The position numbers and the translations under genes were made by a program. DNA of 64,000 nucleotides, taken from assembly GCF_000368825.1 (NCBI RefSeq), contig NZ_KB849711.1, positions 164,520 to 228,519 of the forward strand. Reading direction: 5' to 3'. The notes below the pieces were generated by a model, which was not told the DNA's origin, ran no database searches, and was given only the letters and a program-made list of their open reading frames with translations. Shown here one piece after another: positions 46,461-56,359 of this stretch. The number at the start of each line of letters is the position of its first letter. The stretch's first letter is position 1. The stretch is from Acinetobacter ursingii DSM 16037 = CIP 107286. GTDB taxonomy: Bacteria; Pseudomonadota; Gammaproteobacteria; Pseudomonadales; Moraxellaceae.

Positions 46461-47681
46461 TTAAGCACGATTTAAATCTTTATCATGCATACCAAGCAAA
46501 TACAGTACGCCATCCAAACCTACACTGGAAATGGCTTGATTAGCATTTTGACGTACCAACGGTTTAGCACGGAAAGCCACGCCTAATCCCGCAATCGACA
46601 GCATGGGTAAGTCATTGGCGCCATCGCCCACAGCCATGGCTTGTTCGAGTGAAATGCCCATTTTATCCGCCAGTTGGGTCAACAATTCTGCTTTACGTGC
46701 TCCATCGACGATCGCGCCTTTGACTTCACCAGTTACAAAGCCATCTTGTACATCCAGAATATTGGCATGTACTTCATCAATACCCAGTTTTTGCTGTAAA
46801 TATTCAGCAAAATATTGAAAACCACCCGATAAAATCACGGTTTTATAGCCAAGTGCTTTGAGCGTTGAAATCAAACGCTCTGCACCTTCGGTAATGGTCA
46901 GCCGTTCCGCAATTTTTGGTAAAACCAAGGCATCCAGACCTTTCAGCAAAGCCACACGCGCACGAAAACTTTGCTGGAAATCAAGTTCACCTTGCATGGC
47001 ACGTTCGGTAATCTCAGCGACTTGCTCACCTACACCTGCCTCAAGTGCCAACTCATCAATGACTTCTTGTTCAATCAGGGTCGAGTCCATATCAAAACAA
47101 ACCAGACGGCGGTTACGACGATAGGCATTGTCTTCTTGAACTGCAACATCGATATTGAGTTCACCCGACAAGCTTAAACAGGCGGCGCGCATCGCTTGCG
47201 CATCCAGCATTTGTCCACTTAAACCAAACTGCACACAGGCGCGGCGTGGCGCGTTATCTTCCAGATCTCGCGCTAAACGCCCTGACAGGCGCGTCACGGT
47301 TTCAATATTAAAACCTTGATTAGAGACAATTTTGGTAACCGCCTGTAGATGTGAAGCGGTTAATTCTGGTGCCAGCGCTGTCACGATGTAACGGGTTCGT
47401 CCACCTTCACTCACCCATTGATCGTATTCTGCACTTGAAATCGGTTTAAAGCGCACAGTCAAACCAATATCATGTGCTAAAATCAGGATTTCCTTCATGG
47501 CAAGTGCGGTTGCGGTTTCATCATCCGATGCCACCACGATGCCGAGGGTCAATTGGTTATGAATCACCGCTTGCCCTACATCCAGTATTTGCAATGAATG
47601 TACAGATAAAACCTGCATTAATCGGGTAAACTGATTCGGTTGATCAGGTCCTAAAAAAGAGATAAGAATGATTTCTCGCAT
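46461..47681 (-). CDS. serB: Phosphoserine phosphatase
   Basis: SerB performs the last step of serine synthesis. The 406-residue protein is of the long type: two ACT-like regulatory domains in the first 180 residues (starting MREIILISFLGPDQPNQFTRLMQVL) and a C-terminal HAD phosphatase with the nucleophile motif CFDMDSTLIEQEVIDELA near residue 197, LSGGF, and GDGANDLPML. The divergent neighbour is an AhpA/YtjB-like gene, an arrangement also known for serB in enterobacteria. Confidence 0.95.
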   Translation of the reverse strand: MREIILISFLGPDQPNQFTRLMQVLSVHSLQILDVGQAVIHNQLTLGIVVASDDETATALAMKEILILAHDIGLTVRFKPISSAEYDQWVSEGGRTRYIVTALAPELTASHLQAVTKIVSNQGFNIETVTRLSGRLARDLEDNAPRRACVQFGLSGQMLDAQAMRAACLSLSGELNIDVAVQEDNAYRRNRRLVCFDMDSTLIEQEVIDELALEAGVGEQVAEITERAMQGELDFQQSFRARVALLKGLDALVLPKIAERLTITEGAERLISTLKALGYKTVILSGGFQYFAEYLQQKLGIDEVHANILDVQDGFVTGEVKGAIVDGARKAELLTQLADKMGISLEQAMAVGDGANDLPMLSIAGLGVAFRAKPLVRQNANQAISSVGLDGVLYLLGMHDKDLNRA

Positions 47682-47758
47682 GAATTGACTCGGGTCTGAG
47701 CTGCAACTATTGTTAGAATGATAATCGAATTTGAATCTATTTGCCTTGGAAGTTTACG

Positions 47759-49051
47759 TTGAACGCACCTAGACAGGGGCTATTTGCTAGCCTATTAATC
47801 GTAAGTTTTGCTTTGCATACCTTTTTACTGGTGATTGCAACGACGCATCAGCTCAATGAAAACCGTGCCAGTCAGGGTCAACTCATAACCAGTCAACTGG
47901 TTACTGACAGTTTGACCGAACTGGAACCAGCCAACACGGTTTCTCTGGCACTTCTGGCAAATCGCTATGCAACCAATCCAAGTGTTGCCTCGATTCGAAT
48001 TTTAGATGCAAACAAACAGGTATTGGCCACGAGCGGTATGTCACAAACCCGTCAGGGCGAAGTATTTGTGCGTGATGCCCTGCAAAATGAAAAGAAAGTC
48101 GGAAGTATTGAAATCACCCTGATTCAACCGAGTATTGGTGAAATTCTAAGAACCCAATGGTTAGCAATCTTGGTGTCATTTCTGATTCATGGCTTATTGT
48201 GGCTGGCTTACCGTGCCATTGCCCGCCCAAGCCGCAGTGAATATCTGGCACGTATCAATAACGAATCACGCCTGAAACATGAGATTCAACAACTCACCCA
48301 AGCCCTTGAGCTTGAAAAACAAAATACTGTGACCTTGGTTGCACAAGCTAAACAACAAGCCAAACCAAAAGTCACCGCTGTAAGTGAAACATTGGAGCAA
48401 GATGCTCAAGTCGATCATACTCTGGCACTAAATATTCAGTTTTATGACCCTAAACAATTATTGAACAGTGTCAACCAATCGGTTTCTGTGCCTTATTTTA
48501 AACTGTGCCAGATTTTCCTGAATAAAAGCATTGAACTGTGCGCTAAACATTATCAACTCAGTCCATCGAGTATCAATGTCATCCATGAGTTTAATGCCAA
48601 TGGTGCAGATTTAAGTATTTCAGATCAGGACGCACATGCGGTTGAATGTTTACTGATGATTGGCTCAGTATTCCAGCTATTGTCAGATGTTCTATATAAG
48701 CGTTATCGTGAAGACAAGCGTTTTGCCTTGCAAACCCGTTCCGCGACTTCAACCGCAGTGGCTGCCATGCAACTCGATGCTGTACAGGCAGCGCAACGTC
48801 TCACCAGCCATTTACATGCCAAAGAGTCAGCTTTACATTTAAATAATGAACAGCTTAAGGCGATTAGTGAATGCTATCAGTTAGTCGCAATGCCAAATCC
48901 ATCCAGTGTTTTGACCCGTCACGCCTTCATGCAAAATGGCATGAATACTGAATGCGCAGAAGTTGCCCAACAGATTCGTACAGAAATTTTGATGGGTAAA
49001 AAAGCCAAAGCATCGATTGAAAATCAGACAGACCCACAATCGGAAGCCTAA
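47759..49051 (+). CDS. AhpA/YtjB-like membrane protein with long tail
   Basis: A 430-residue protein with two membrane segments (about residues 10-32 and 137-155) enclosing a periplasmic region containing ATNPSVASIRILDANKQVLATSG, then a coiled-coil (residues about 170-200) and a large cytoplasmic tail. The first 160 residues and the position divergent from serB fit AhpA/YtjB (SMP) proteins, but the 230-residue tail is far longer than in YtjB and I do not recognise it. The TTG at 47759 follows GGAAG at proper spacing; the frame extends six codons further to another TTG. Confidence 0.68.
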   Translation: MNAPRQGLFASLLIVSFALHTFLLVIATTHQLNENRASQGQLITSQLVTDSLTELEPANTVSLALLANRYATNPSVASIRILDANKQVLATSGMSQTRQGEVFVRDALQNEKKVGSIEITLIQPSIGEILRTQWLAILVSFLIHGLLWLAYRAIARPSRSEYLARINNESRLKHEIQQLTQALELEKQNTVTLVAQAKQQAKPKVTAVSETLEQDAQVDHTLALNIQFYDPKQLLNSVNQSVSVPYFKLCQIFLNKSIELCAKHYQLSPSSINVIHEFNANGADLSISDQDAHAVECLLMIGSVFQLLSDVLYKRYREDKRFALQTRSATSTAVAAMQLDAVQAAQRLTSHLHAKESALHLNNEQLKAISECYQLVAMPNPSSVLTRHAFMQNGMNTECAEVAQQIRTEILMGKKAKASIENQTDPQSEA

Positions 49052-49069
49052 GAACAATTTTTTTGCAAG

Positions 49070-49094
49070 ACTCCCCAATTTGGGGAGTTTTTTA
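49070..49094 (+). terminator. Terminator of AhpA-like gene
   Basis: ACTCCCCAA and TTGGGGAGT form a stem followed by TTTTTTA. Confidence 0.9.
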
Positions 49095-49340
49095 TTTTTA
49101 AACGCTAAGTCTTTGAAATTATATTTTTATCTGAATATCTGAAAAGTCTTTGATTAAACAATCAGCAAAACCAGCCTATTTCATAATTAGAATACTTTTC
49201 AAATGAATTCACTTATGTGTATAAAGAGAACCCTAGAACTAAATGATAGAAGCATAGGCAATTCTGACCAAAACACGGTAGACTATGCAACACATTGTGA
49301 ACGTAACTGTCTTTTGGACAGCATCAAAAGGTGAAGGCTC

Positions 49341-50462
49341 ATGCCGTTGAGTAATGTTGAGGAACTGGTCGCGGATATCCGTGCGGGTAAAATGGTCATC
49401 TTGATGGATGATGAAGATCGCGAGAATGAAGGTGATTTGGTCATTGCCGCGACCCACGTGCGCCCAGAAGATATCAACTTTATGATTACCCATGCGCGCG
49501 GTCTGGTGTGTTTAACCTTAAGTCGTGAGCGTTGCCAACAACTGAATTTACCGCTGATGGTCGATCATAACGGTGCACAACACGCAACCAATTTTACCTT
49601 GTCAATTGAAGCCGCTGAAGGCATTACCACGGGGATTTCTGCGGCTGAACGTGCGCATACCATTCATGCCGCAGTTGCTGCGCATGCCAAACCTGCGGAT
49701 ATTGTTCAACCCGGTCATATTTTTCCGCTTATGGCTCAACCAGGTGGAGTTCTTCACCGCGCAGGTCATACGGAAGCGGGCTGCGACTTGACTCGTCTTG
49801 CGGGGTTGGAACCTGCGTCTGTGATTTGTGAAATTATTAATGAAGATGGCACGATGGCACGTCGTCCAGATTTAGAGGTGTTTGCTGAAAAACATGGTTT
49901 AAAGATTGGAACCATTGCCGACCTCATTCACTACCGCATGACCAATGAACAAACGGTTGAACGTTTGGGTCAACAAACCATTGAAACCGAATATGGTTCA
50001 TTTGAACTGTATCGTTACCGTGAAATTGGCAATCCCGATATTCATTTGGCCTTGGTCAAAGGTGAACCTAAAGATGGCGTGACCACGGTTCGTGTCCATG
50101 GTTTTAATCCCGTCCGTGATTTACTTAAACTGAATAAGCAAGATGGCGAACCTGCATGGAATTTAGATCGTGCACTCAGCACCATCGCTGCGGCTGAACG
50201 TGGAGTTTTGGTCTGGATTGGACAGGATCATTTACAGGATTTAGGCCCAGCGCTTGAGAGCATGAATAAGCCAAAACCCGTAAAATCCAATGCAGCACTA
50301 TCCCACCAATATCAAACTATTGGCGTTGGCGCGCAGATTTTACGTGATTTGGGAGTAGAGAAAATGAAGCTCCTTAGCTCACCTTTACGCTTTAATGCAC
50401 TGTCAGGCTTTAATTTAGAAGTGGTAGAATATATTTCTGCTGATCAAACGATAGAAAATTAA
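49341..50462 (+). CDS. ribB: 3,4-DHBP synthase fused to degenerate GTP cyclohydrolase II (RibBX)
   Basis: RibB converts ribulose 5-phosphate to 3,4-dihydroxy-2-butanone 4-phosphate for riboflavin. Residues about 1-200 carry [22 protein letters not shown] and [11 protein letters not shown], intact for RibB. The C-terminal half (about 205-373) aligns with RibA in fold but has no cysteine at all, so it lacks the three Zn-binding cysteines of GTP cyclohydrolase II and should be inactive for that step. This is the RibBX arrangement known in proteobacteria. It is followed by ribH, nusB and thiL. Confidence 0.92.
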   Translation: MPLSNVEELVADIRAGKMVILMDDEDRENEGDLVIAATHVRPEDINFMITHARGLVCLTLSRERCQQLNLPLMVDHNGAQHATNFTLSIEAAEGITTGISAAERAHTIHAAVAAHAKPADIVQPGHIFPLMAQPGGVLHRAGHTEAGCDLTRLAGLEPASVICEIINEDGTMARRPDLEVFAEKHGLKIGTIADLIHYRMTNEQTVERLGQQTIETEYGSFELYRYREIGNPDIHLALVKGEPKDGVTTVRVHGFNPVRDLLKLNKQDGEPAWNLDRALSTIAAAERGVLVWIGQDHLQDLGPALESMNKPKPVKSNAALSHQYQTIGVGAQILRDLGVEKMKLLSSPLRFNALSGFNLEVVEYISADQTIEN

Positions 50463-50473
50463 TCGAGGTTATT

Positions 50474-50944
50474 ATGGCAATTCGCCGAATTGAAGGTTTA
50501 TTACATCTCGCGAGCGAAGGTCGTTACGCGATTTTAGTGGGTCGTTTTAACAGCTTTGTGGTTGAGCATTTGCTTGAAGGTGCAATTGACACCTTAAAAC
50601 GTCATGGTGTGAGTGAAGACAATATTACTGTGGCTTATGCACCAGGTGCATGGGAACTTCCGATTGTTGCAAAAAAACTGGCAGCATCTGACAAATTTGA
50701 TGCCATCATTGCACTAGGCGCAGTGATTCGTGGCAGCACACCACATTTTGACTTTGTCGCTGGTGAATGTGCCAAAGGCTTGGGCGTGGTTGCACTTGAA
50801 AGCACACTTCCTGTCATCAATGGCGTACTAACCACTGATAGCATTGAACAGGCGATTGAACGCTCTGGTACAAAAGCAGGCAATAAAGGCTCAGAAGCTG
50901 CATTGACTGCAATTGAAATGGTTAATTTGTTAAAGGCAATCTAA
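50474..50944 (+). CDS. ribH: 6,7-dimethyl-8-ribityllumazine synthase
   Basis: RibH condenses 5-amino-6-ribitylaminouracil with 3,4-DHBP to form the lumazine precursor of riboflavin. The 156-residue protein has [17 protein letters not shown] near residues 22-38, [14 protein letters not shown] near 55-68, and [16 protein letters not shown] with the catalytic histidine near residue 87. The start follows GAGGTT. It lies 11 bases after ribBX and three bases before nusB. Confidence 0.96.
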   Translation: MAIRRIEGLLHLASEGRYAILVGRFNSFVVEHLLEGAIDTLKRHGVSEDNITVAYAPGAWELPIVAKKLAASDKFDAIIALGAVIRGSTPHFDFVAGECAKGLGVVALESTLPVINGVLTTDSIEQAIERSGTKAGNKGSEAALTAIEMVNLLKAI

Positions 50945-50947
50945 GGC

Positions 50948-51397
50948 ATGTCTCAAACACTTCAAGCCGTATATGCGGCAAAACGTAAAGCACGTCGTTT
51001 TGCGGTACAAGGTATTTATGAATGGCAAATGAGCCACAATCCTGTACATGAAATTGAAGCGCGTACTCGTGCCGAAAATGCCATGCATAAGGTTGATCTT
51101 GGTTATTACCATGAGCTGTTGACTCAAGTCATTGCAGATCGTGACAATCTGGATACTTTGCTGATTCCTGTACTGGATCGCGAGCTTAAAGCACTGGATG
51201 GTGTCGAGTTGGCAACTTTGCGTTTAGGTGCATATGAACTGCGCGATCATCTGGAAATTCCTTACCGCGTGGTGCTGGATGAAGCCATCGAACTTGCCAA
51301 ACATTTTGGTGGTGCAGACAGCCATAAGTACATCAATGGTGTATTGGATCGTTTAGCTTCCACACTGCGTGAAGCTGAAAAACAGCAAGCTCAATAA
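50948..51397 (+). CDS. nusB: Transcription antitermination factor NusB
   Basis: NusB, with S10 (NusE), binds boxA in rRNA leaders to prevent premature termination. The 149-residue helical protein has [17 protein letters not shown] near residues 13-29, [59 protein letters not shown], the family signature. The ribH-nusB-thiL order is widespread. Confidence 0.96.
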   Translation: MSQTLQAVYAAKRKARRFAVQGIYEWQMSHNPVHEIEARTRAENAMHKVDLGYYHELLTQVIADRDNLDTLLIPVLDRELKALDGVELATLRLGAYELRDHLEIPYRVVLDEAIELAKHFGGADSHKYINGVLDRLASTLREAEKQQAQ

Positions 51398-51411
51398 GCT
51401 ACTATTAAGTC

Positions 51412-52329
51412 ATGGCTGAGTTTTCGATTATCGAGCAATACTTTACTCGTCCCTTTACGCAACAGGACGATATTGGCATCGGTGATGACTCAGCTATTTT
51501 GACCCCTCCTACCAATCAACAATTGGTGATTTGTACCGACACACTGGTTGCAGGTCGACATTTTCCACTTGAAACCTCTGCCCATGCCGTTGGCTGGAAA
51601 AGTGTGGCGGTGAATTTGTCTGACATAGCGGCTATGGGGGCAAAACCTCATAGTATTTTATTAGCATTGAGTCTACCCAACATCGACCATGACTGGCTAC
51701 AAGGCTTTAGTCAGGGACTTTTCGATTGTTGCGATCGATTTGGTGTCGCACTGATTGGTGGTGATACCACGCAAAGTGCACACCTCACCATTACCGTCAC
51801 AGCACTCGGTTATATTGAATCAGGTCAGGCGATTTGTCGCTCAGGCGCTCGGGCAGGCGATTATATTGTGGTGAGTGGGCAGGTGGGCGATGCAGCCTAC
51901 GGTTTGCAACATTTAGGTGGAGCGTTACAATCCAGATTAGACTATCCAACCCCACGTTGTGAACTCGGTCAAACCCTTAAGGGATTAGCCTCTAGCATGA
52001 TCGATGTTTCAGATGGCTTGGCACAGGATTTAGATCACATTCTCAAAGCGTCCAATGTCGGCGCTAAAATCTTTTTGGATCAATTGCCACTTGACCCGGC
52101 CGTTCAAGCACTGCCAAATCAACAAAAATGGCAATATGCACTGGCGGGTGGTGATGACTATGAACTTTGTTTTACAATAAGTCCGCAAAACTACGAAAAA
52201 CTTTTGCAACAACAATTAAATGTCAAGATTACAATGATTGGCCTGATTACACAGACCACAGACTTAATATTTGAACACGATGGTCAAAATCATCCTGTTC
52301 AATTTCATGGATATCAACACTTTGCCTAA
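51412..52329 (+). CDS. thiL: Thiamine-monophosphate kinase
   Basis: ThiL phosphorylates thiamine monophosphate to thiamine diphosphate with ATP. The 305-residue protein has IGDDSAILTPP near residues 24-34, TDTLVAGRHFP, KSVAVNLSDIAAMGAKP, GGDTTQSAHLTITV and SDGLAQDLDHI, all family motifs. Its end overlaps pgpA by 23 bases. Confidence 0.95.
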   Translation: MAEFSIIEQYFTRPFTQQDDIGIGDDSAILTPPTNQQLVICTDTLVAGRHFPLETSAHAVGWKSVAVNLSDIAAMGAKPHSILLALSLPNIDHDWLQGFSQGLFDCCDRFGVALIGGDTTQSAHLTITVTALGYIESGQAICRSGARAGDYIVVSGQVGDAAYGLQHLGGALQSRLDYPTPRCELGQTLKGLASSMIDVSDGLAQDLDHILKASNVGAKIFLDQLPLDPAVQALPNQQKWQYALAGGDDYELCFTISPQNYEKLLQQQLNVKITMIGLITQTTDLIFEHDGQNHPVQFHGYQHFA

Positions 52330-52831
52330 ACCCTCCATTCCTTTTCAAACGATGCGTTGGTCAGATCGACTGATTACCTTTTGTGGTGTTGGCTTTGGTT
52401 CAGGGCTTCTGCCTAAAGCGCCAGGAACCTTTGGTTCTGCGTTTGCTTTGTTATTTATTCCGATTTGGATATGGCTCGGTTTTTATCCGTCTGTTTTTGT
52501 GATCATTCTCATGAGTCTGGTTGGGATTTATATTTGTGGAAAAACCGCAGATTTGATGGGGGTACATGATGATGGGCGCATCGTTTGGGACGAATTTTCA
52601 GGTCAATCCATTACTGTTCTGCCTTTAATCTTTTTTAATCTAATGAATATACAATGGGCACTCATCAGCTTCTTGTTGTTTCGCCTGTTTGATGTCTGGA
52701 AACCGTGGCCGATTCGCGTGATTGATCGACGCGTAGAGGGTGGTTTTGGTATCATGTTGGACGATATTATCGCAGGGCTTTGGGCTGCGCTCTGTATCGT
52801 CATTTATTTATTGTTTGGTCTAAGCCGTTAA
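52307..52831 (+). CDS. pgpA: Phosphatidylglycerophosphatase A
   Basis: PgpA removes phosphate from phosphatidylglycerophosphate in the inner membrane. The 174-residue protein has [20 protein letters not shown] near residues 26-45, the block [16 protein letters not shown], and four hydrophobic segments, as in E. coli PgpA. The start at 52307 overlaps thiL; an alternative ATG at 52352 lies after the thiL stop. Neither has an obvious ribosome-binding site. Confidence 0.9.
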   Translation: MDINTLPKPSIPFQTMRWSDRLITFCGVGFGSGLLPKAPGTFGSAFALLFIPIWIWLGFYPSVFVIILMSLVGIYICGKTADLMGVHDDGRIVWDEFSGQSITVLPLIFFNLMNIQWALISFLLFRLFDVWKPWPIRVIDRRVEGGFGIMLDDIIAGLWAALCIVIYLLFGLSR

Positions 52832-52842
52832 GTAGGTTATTC

Positions 52843-54207
52843 ATGTCAACGACCGTTATTATTCTTGCAGCAGGTAAAGGAACGCGGATGCGCTCCCAAC
52901 TTCCAAAAGTATTACAACCCCTTGCTGGACAACCTTTATTGGGTCATGTCATCAATACTGCAAAAAAACTCAATGCCAGTAATATTATTACAATTTATGG
53001 TCACGGCGGTGATCAAGTTCAACAACAATTTGCCCAAGAACAGATTCAATGGGTGGAACAAGCCGAACAATTGGGTACAGGTCATGCCGTACAAATGACC
53101 TTATCTGTTTTGCCAAAAGACGGTATATCCCTGATTTTATATGGTGATGTGCCTTTAGTCCGTGAGCAAACATTGCAACAATTGCTTGAAGTGTCTATAC
53201 CTTCCGACATTGGCATGATCACTTTAAATGTCGATAATCCAACAGGTTATGGCCGTATTGTACGCAAAAACAATCTGATTCAGGCGATTGTAGAACATAA
53301 AGATGCCAGCGAAGAACAGCGCCAGATTCAGGAAATTAATACAGGCATTTACTGTGTCAGCAATCAAAAACTACATGACTGGTTACCAAAGCTATCCAAT
53401 CAGAATGCGCAAGGCGAATATTATCTAACCGATATTGTGGCAATGGCGGTGGCAGATGGTCTTGAAATTGCATCCATTCAACCCCAATTTGCCTATGAAG
53501 TTGAGGGCGTAAACGATCGCCTGCAACTCGCAGCACTGGAACGTGAGTTTCAACAGCAACAAGCGACTGAGCTGATGCAACAGGGAGTCACTTTTGCTGA
53601 CCCTGCGCGCTTTGATTTACGTGGCTCAGTCAAAGTCGGTCAAGATGTTCGTATTGATATCAATGTGATCATCGAAGGTCAATGTGAACTCGGTAACGGT
53701 GTTGAAATTGGTGCAGGATGTATTCTCAAAAACACCACAATCGCCGCAGGTACCAAAGTTCAGCCGTATAGTGTCTTTGAAAATGCGATTGTGGGTGAAA
53801 ATACCCAAATTGGTCCTTTCGCGCGTTTACGTCCGGGTGCAGTGTTGGCCAACGAAGTGCATATTGGTAACTTCGTGGAAGTCAAAAATACCCGTATTGG
53901 GCTAGGTTCCAAAGCCAATCACTTTACTTATCTGGGTGACGCCGAAGTAGGTGAAGGTTCCAATATTGGTGCAGGCACTATTACCTGTAATTATGATGGC
54001 GTGTATAAACATAAAACCGTGATCGGTGATGCTGCCTTTATTGGCTCAAATAGCTCACTGGTCGCCCCTGTGAAAATTGGCAACGGTGCTACGATTGGTG
54101 CAGGCTCTGTGATTACCCGTAATGTCGCAGACAATACATTGGCTTTTGAACGTGCCGAACAAATTGAAAAATCAAACTATCAACGTCCCCAAAAGTTGAA
54201 GAAATAA
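52843..54207 (+). CDS. glmU: Bifunctional GlcN-1-P acetyltransferase / GlcNAc-1-P uridylyltransferase
   Basis: GlmU makes UDP-GlcNAc, the precursor for peptidoglycan and lipopolysaccharide. The 454-residue protein has the nucleotidyltransferase loop [37 protein letters not shown], and a left-handed beta helix with hexapeptide repeats ending in the acetyltransferase motif [17 protein letters not shown]. The chosen ATG leads to [15 protein letters not shown]; the longer frame overlaps pgpA. It is followed by glmS 12 bases later. Confidence 0.97.
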   Translation: MSTTVIILAAGKGTRMRSQLPKVLQPLAGQPLLGHVINTAKKLNASNIITIYGHGGDQVQQQFAQEQIQWVEQAEQLGTGHAVQMTLSVLPKDGISLILYGDVPLVREQTLQQLLEVSIPSDIGMITLNVDNPTGYGRIVRKNNLIQAIVEHKDASEEQRQIQEINTGIYCVSNQKLHDWLPKLSNQNAQGEYYLTDIVAMAVADGLEIASIQPQFAYEVEGVNDRLQLAALEREFQQQQATELMQQGVTFADPARFDLRGSVKVGQDVRIDINVIIEGQCELGNGVEIGAGCILKNTTIAAGTKVQPYSVFENAIVGENTQIGPFARLRPGAVLANEVHIGNFVEVKNTRIGLGSKANHFTYLGDAEVGEGSNIGAGTITCNYDGVYKHKTVIGDAAFIGSNSSLVAPVKIGNGATIGAGSVITRNVADNTLAFERAEQIEKSNYQRPQKLKK

Positions 54208-54219
54208 GAGGATTAACCT

Positions 54220-56058
54220 ATGTGTGGTATTGTCGGCGGCGTTGCTGAACGTAGTATTACCGATATTTTAATTGAAGGTCTAAAACGCCTTGAATACCGT
54301 GGTTATGACTCTGCGGGCGTTGCCTTGGTGAATAACCAGCAGATTTTACGCGAGCGTCGGGTGGGTAAAGTTGCCAATCTCGCTGAAGCGGTGAATGAAC
54401 ATCATTTGACGGGTTCTTTGGGGATTGCCCATACCCGTTGGGCCACACATGGCAAACCGACTGAAAACAATGCTCATCCCCACGTATCGGGTGAGGTTGC
54501 TGTCGTTCATAATGGCATTATTGAAAATTATCAGGAATTGAAAGATCAGCTTCAGGCAGAAGGCTATATCTTTAGTTCACAAACTGATACTGAAGTGGTT
54601 GCCCATCTAGTTAATGATGCGCTAAAACATAGTGACAGCCTGCTCGATGCAGTACGTCAAGTGGTGCCAAAACTTAAAGGCGCCTATGCGCTTGGAATTG
54701 TACATACCCAACATCCTGATGAACTGATTACTGTACGTGAAGGTTCTCCACTGGTGATTGGTGTCGGGATTGGTGAAAATTTTATCAGCTCAGACCAATT
54801 GGCACTTTTGCCAGTCACCAATCGTTTTGTCTATCTGGAAGAAGGTGATATTGCTCGTCTGACCCGTGACAGCATTGATATTTATGCACAGGGTGAACGT
54901 ATTGAGCGTCCGATTAAAGAATTGGATGCCGCGGTGAGTAATGCGTCTAAAGGTGAATATAAACACTATATGCTCAAAGAAATCTATGAGCAGCCAGATG
55001 CGATTCAGCAAACCATTTCTCAGGCATTAAATAGTAATGCACTGCGTGAAGACTTCCTGAAAAATGCAGAGCTGGATTTTTCTAAAATCCAAAGTGTGCA
55101 GATTATTGCCTGTGGAACCAGTTATCACTCAGGCATGATTGCCAAATACTGGTTTGAACAGTTGATTGGCGTTCCTTGTCAAATCGAGATTGCCAGTGAA
55201 TTCCGTTATCGCTCGCCTGTGATTGTCGCCAATACTTTATATGTATGTATTTCTCAGTCAGGAGAAACCGCGGATACCTTGGCAGCCCTGCGTGAAACCC
55301 AGAAACGTGCCAAAGCCAATGCCTTAGATATTGTGACTTTAAGTATTTGTAATGTTGCAACATCGTCAATGGTACGTGAAACAGATCATCACTTATTGAC
55401 ATTGGCTGGCCCTGAAATTGGTGTGGCTTCAACCAAAGCATTTACCACCCAACTTGCCGCTTTAATGCTCTTGATCTTAAAAGTAGGTCAAGTCAAACAA
55501 CAAATTTCTAGTGAACAGATTGCTGAAATTGCTGCTCAACTTTGGCATTGTCCAAAGGTCATGCTGAATACCTTGCAACAAGATGCTCAGATTTTACGTC
55601 TTTCAGAACTTTTTGTTGAAAAACAGCATTGTTTGTTCTTGGGTCGCGGGACACATTATCCGATTGCACTGGAAGGGGCACTAAAGCTCAAGGAAATTTC
55701 TTATATCCATGCCGAAGGTTATGCTGCGGGTGAACTGAAACATGGTCCACTGGCTTTGGTTGATAATGAAATGCCTGTGGTAATTTTAGCGCCAAACGAT
55801 GACATGCTGGATAAACTCAAATCCAATATGGAAGAAGTTCAAGCTCGTGGCGGTGAACTGTTTGTCTTTGCAGATGAAAACAGTGGCATTGTGGAAAAAG
55901 ATCGTCAGCACGTGGTCTATGTTCCAAAGGTTAATGCTTGGCTCGCCCCGATCATTTACAGTATTCCGGTGCAGTTGCTTTCTTATCATGTCGCAGTTCT
56001 AAGGGGTACGGATGTTGATCAACCTCGAAATTTAGCAAAATCAGTCACTGTTGAATAA
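54220..56058 (+). CDS. glmS: Glucosamine--fructose-6-phosphate aminotransferase
   Basis: GlmS makes glucosamine 6-phosphate from fructose 6-phosphate and glutamine. The 612-residue protein has the N-terminal glutaminase domain with catalytic Cys2 (MCGIVGGV), RLEYRGYDSAG, HTRWATHG, and two SIS domains (CGTSYHSG, SQSGETADTL, STKAFTTQ; RGTHYPIALEGALKLKE). The C-terminus DQPRNLAKSVTVE is typical. glmU precedes it in one operon. Confidence 0.97.
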   Translation: MCGIVGGVAERSITDILIEGLKRLEYRGYDSAGVALVNNQQILRERRVGKVANLAEAVNEHHLTGSLGIAHTRWATHGKPTENNAHPHVSGEVAVVHNGIIENYQELKDQLQAEGYIFSSQTDTEVVAHLVNDALKHSDSLLDAVRQVVPKLKGAYALGIVHTQHPDELITVREGSPLVIGVGIGENFISSDQLALLPVTNRFVYLEEGDIARLTRDSIDIYAQGERIERPIKELDAAVSNASKGEYKHYMLKEIYEQPDAIQQTISQALNSNALREDFLKNAELDFSKIQSVQIIACGTSYHSGMIAKYWFEQLIGVPCQIEIASEFRYRSPVIVANTLYVCISQSGETADTLAALRETQKRAKANALDIVTLSICNVATSSMVRETDHHLLTLAGPEIGVASTKAFTTQLAALMLLILKVGQVKQQISSEQIAEIAAQLWHCPKVMLNTLQQDAQILRLSELFVEKQHCLFLGRGTHYPIALEGALKLKEISYIHAEGYAAGELKHGPLALVDNEMPVVILAPNDDMLDKLKSNMEEVQARGGELFVFADENSGIVEKDRQHVVYVPKVNAWLAPIIYSIPVQLLSYHVAVLRGTDVDQPRNLAKSVTVE

Positions 56059-56138
56059 TATACATAAAAATCAAATATTTATATTTATTGGAATATTTTA
56101 TAAGTATTGAGTAATAAAGTGTAATACTGCATTGCTCA

Positions 56139-56190
56139 AAAAATCCACACCAACTATGCTTTAAGGAGCATGAGGTGTGGATTTTTTTAT
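56139..56190 (+). terminator. Terminator of glmUS
   Basis: AAATCCACACC and GGTGTGGATTT form an 11-bp stem with an inner ATGCT-AGCAT helix, followed by TTTTATAAA. Confidence 0.9.
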
Positions 56191-56359
56191 AAAATTATCT
56201 AAAAATCAAATGATTTAGTGGATAAACAATTTTTTAATACAAATAAAAAAATCCGATCTAATCACATTGCTGGTACTTTAAAATTAAGGATAGAATCAAT
56301 AAATAAAACGGTAAAACTGATTATAAGATTAAAACAATAATTTCATTACAGAGGATCAT
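56191..56359. other. AT-rich promoter region, no gene seen
   Basis: Very AT-rich stretch between the glmS terminator and the first AraC gene. It likely carries the AraC promoter. No reading frame or RNA signal was seen. Confidence 0.4.

Noticed and set aside
49095..49340. FMN riboswitch before ribBX
   Set aside because: I could not find the conserved RFN helices or a regulatory terminator in this stretch; it holds only AT-rich sequence and a probable promoter.
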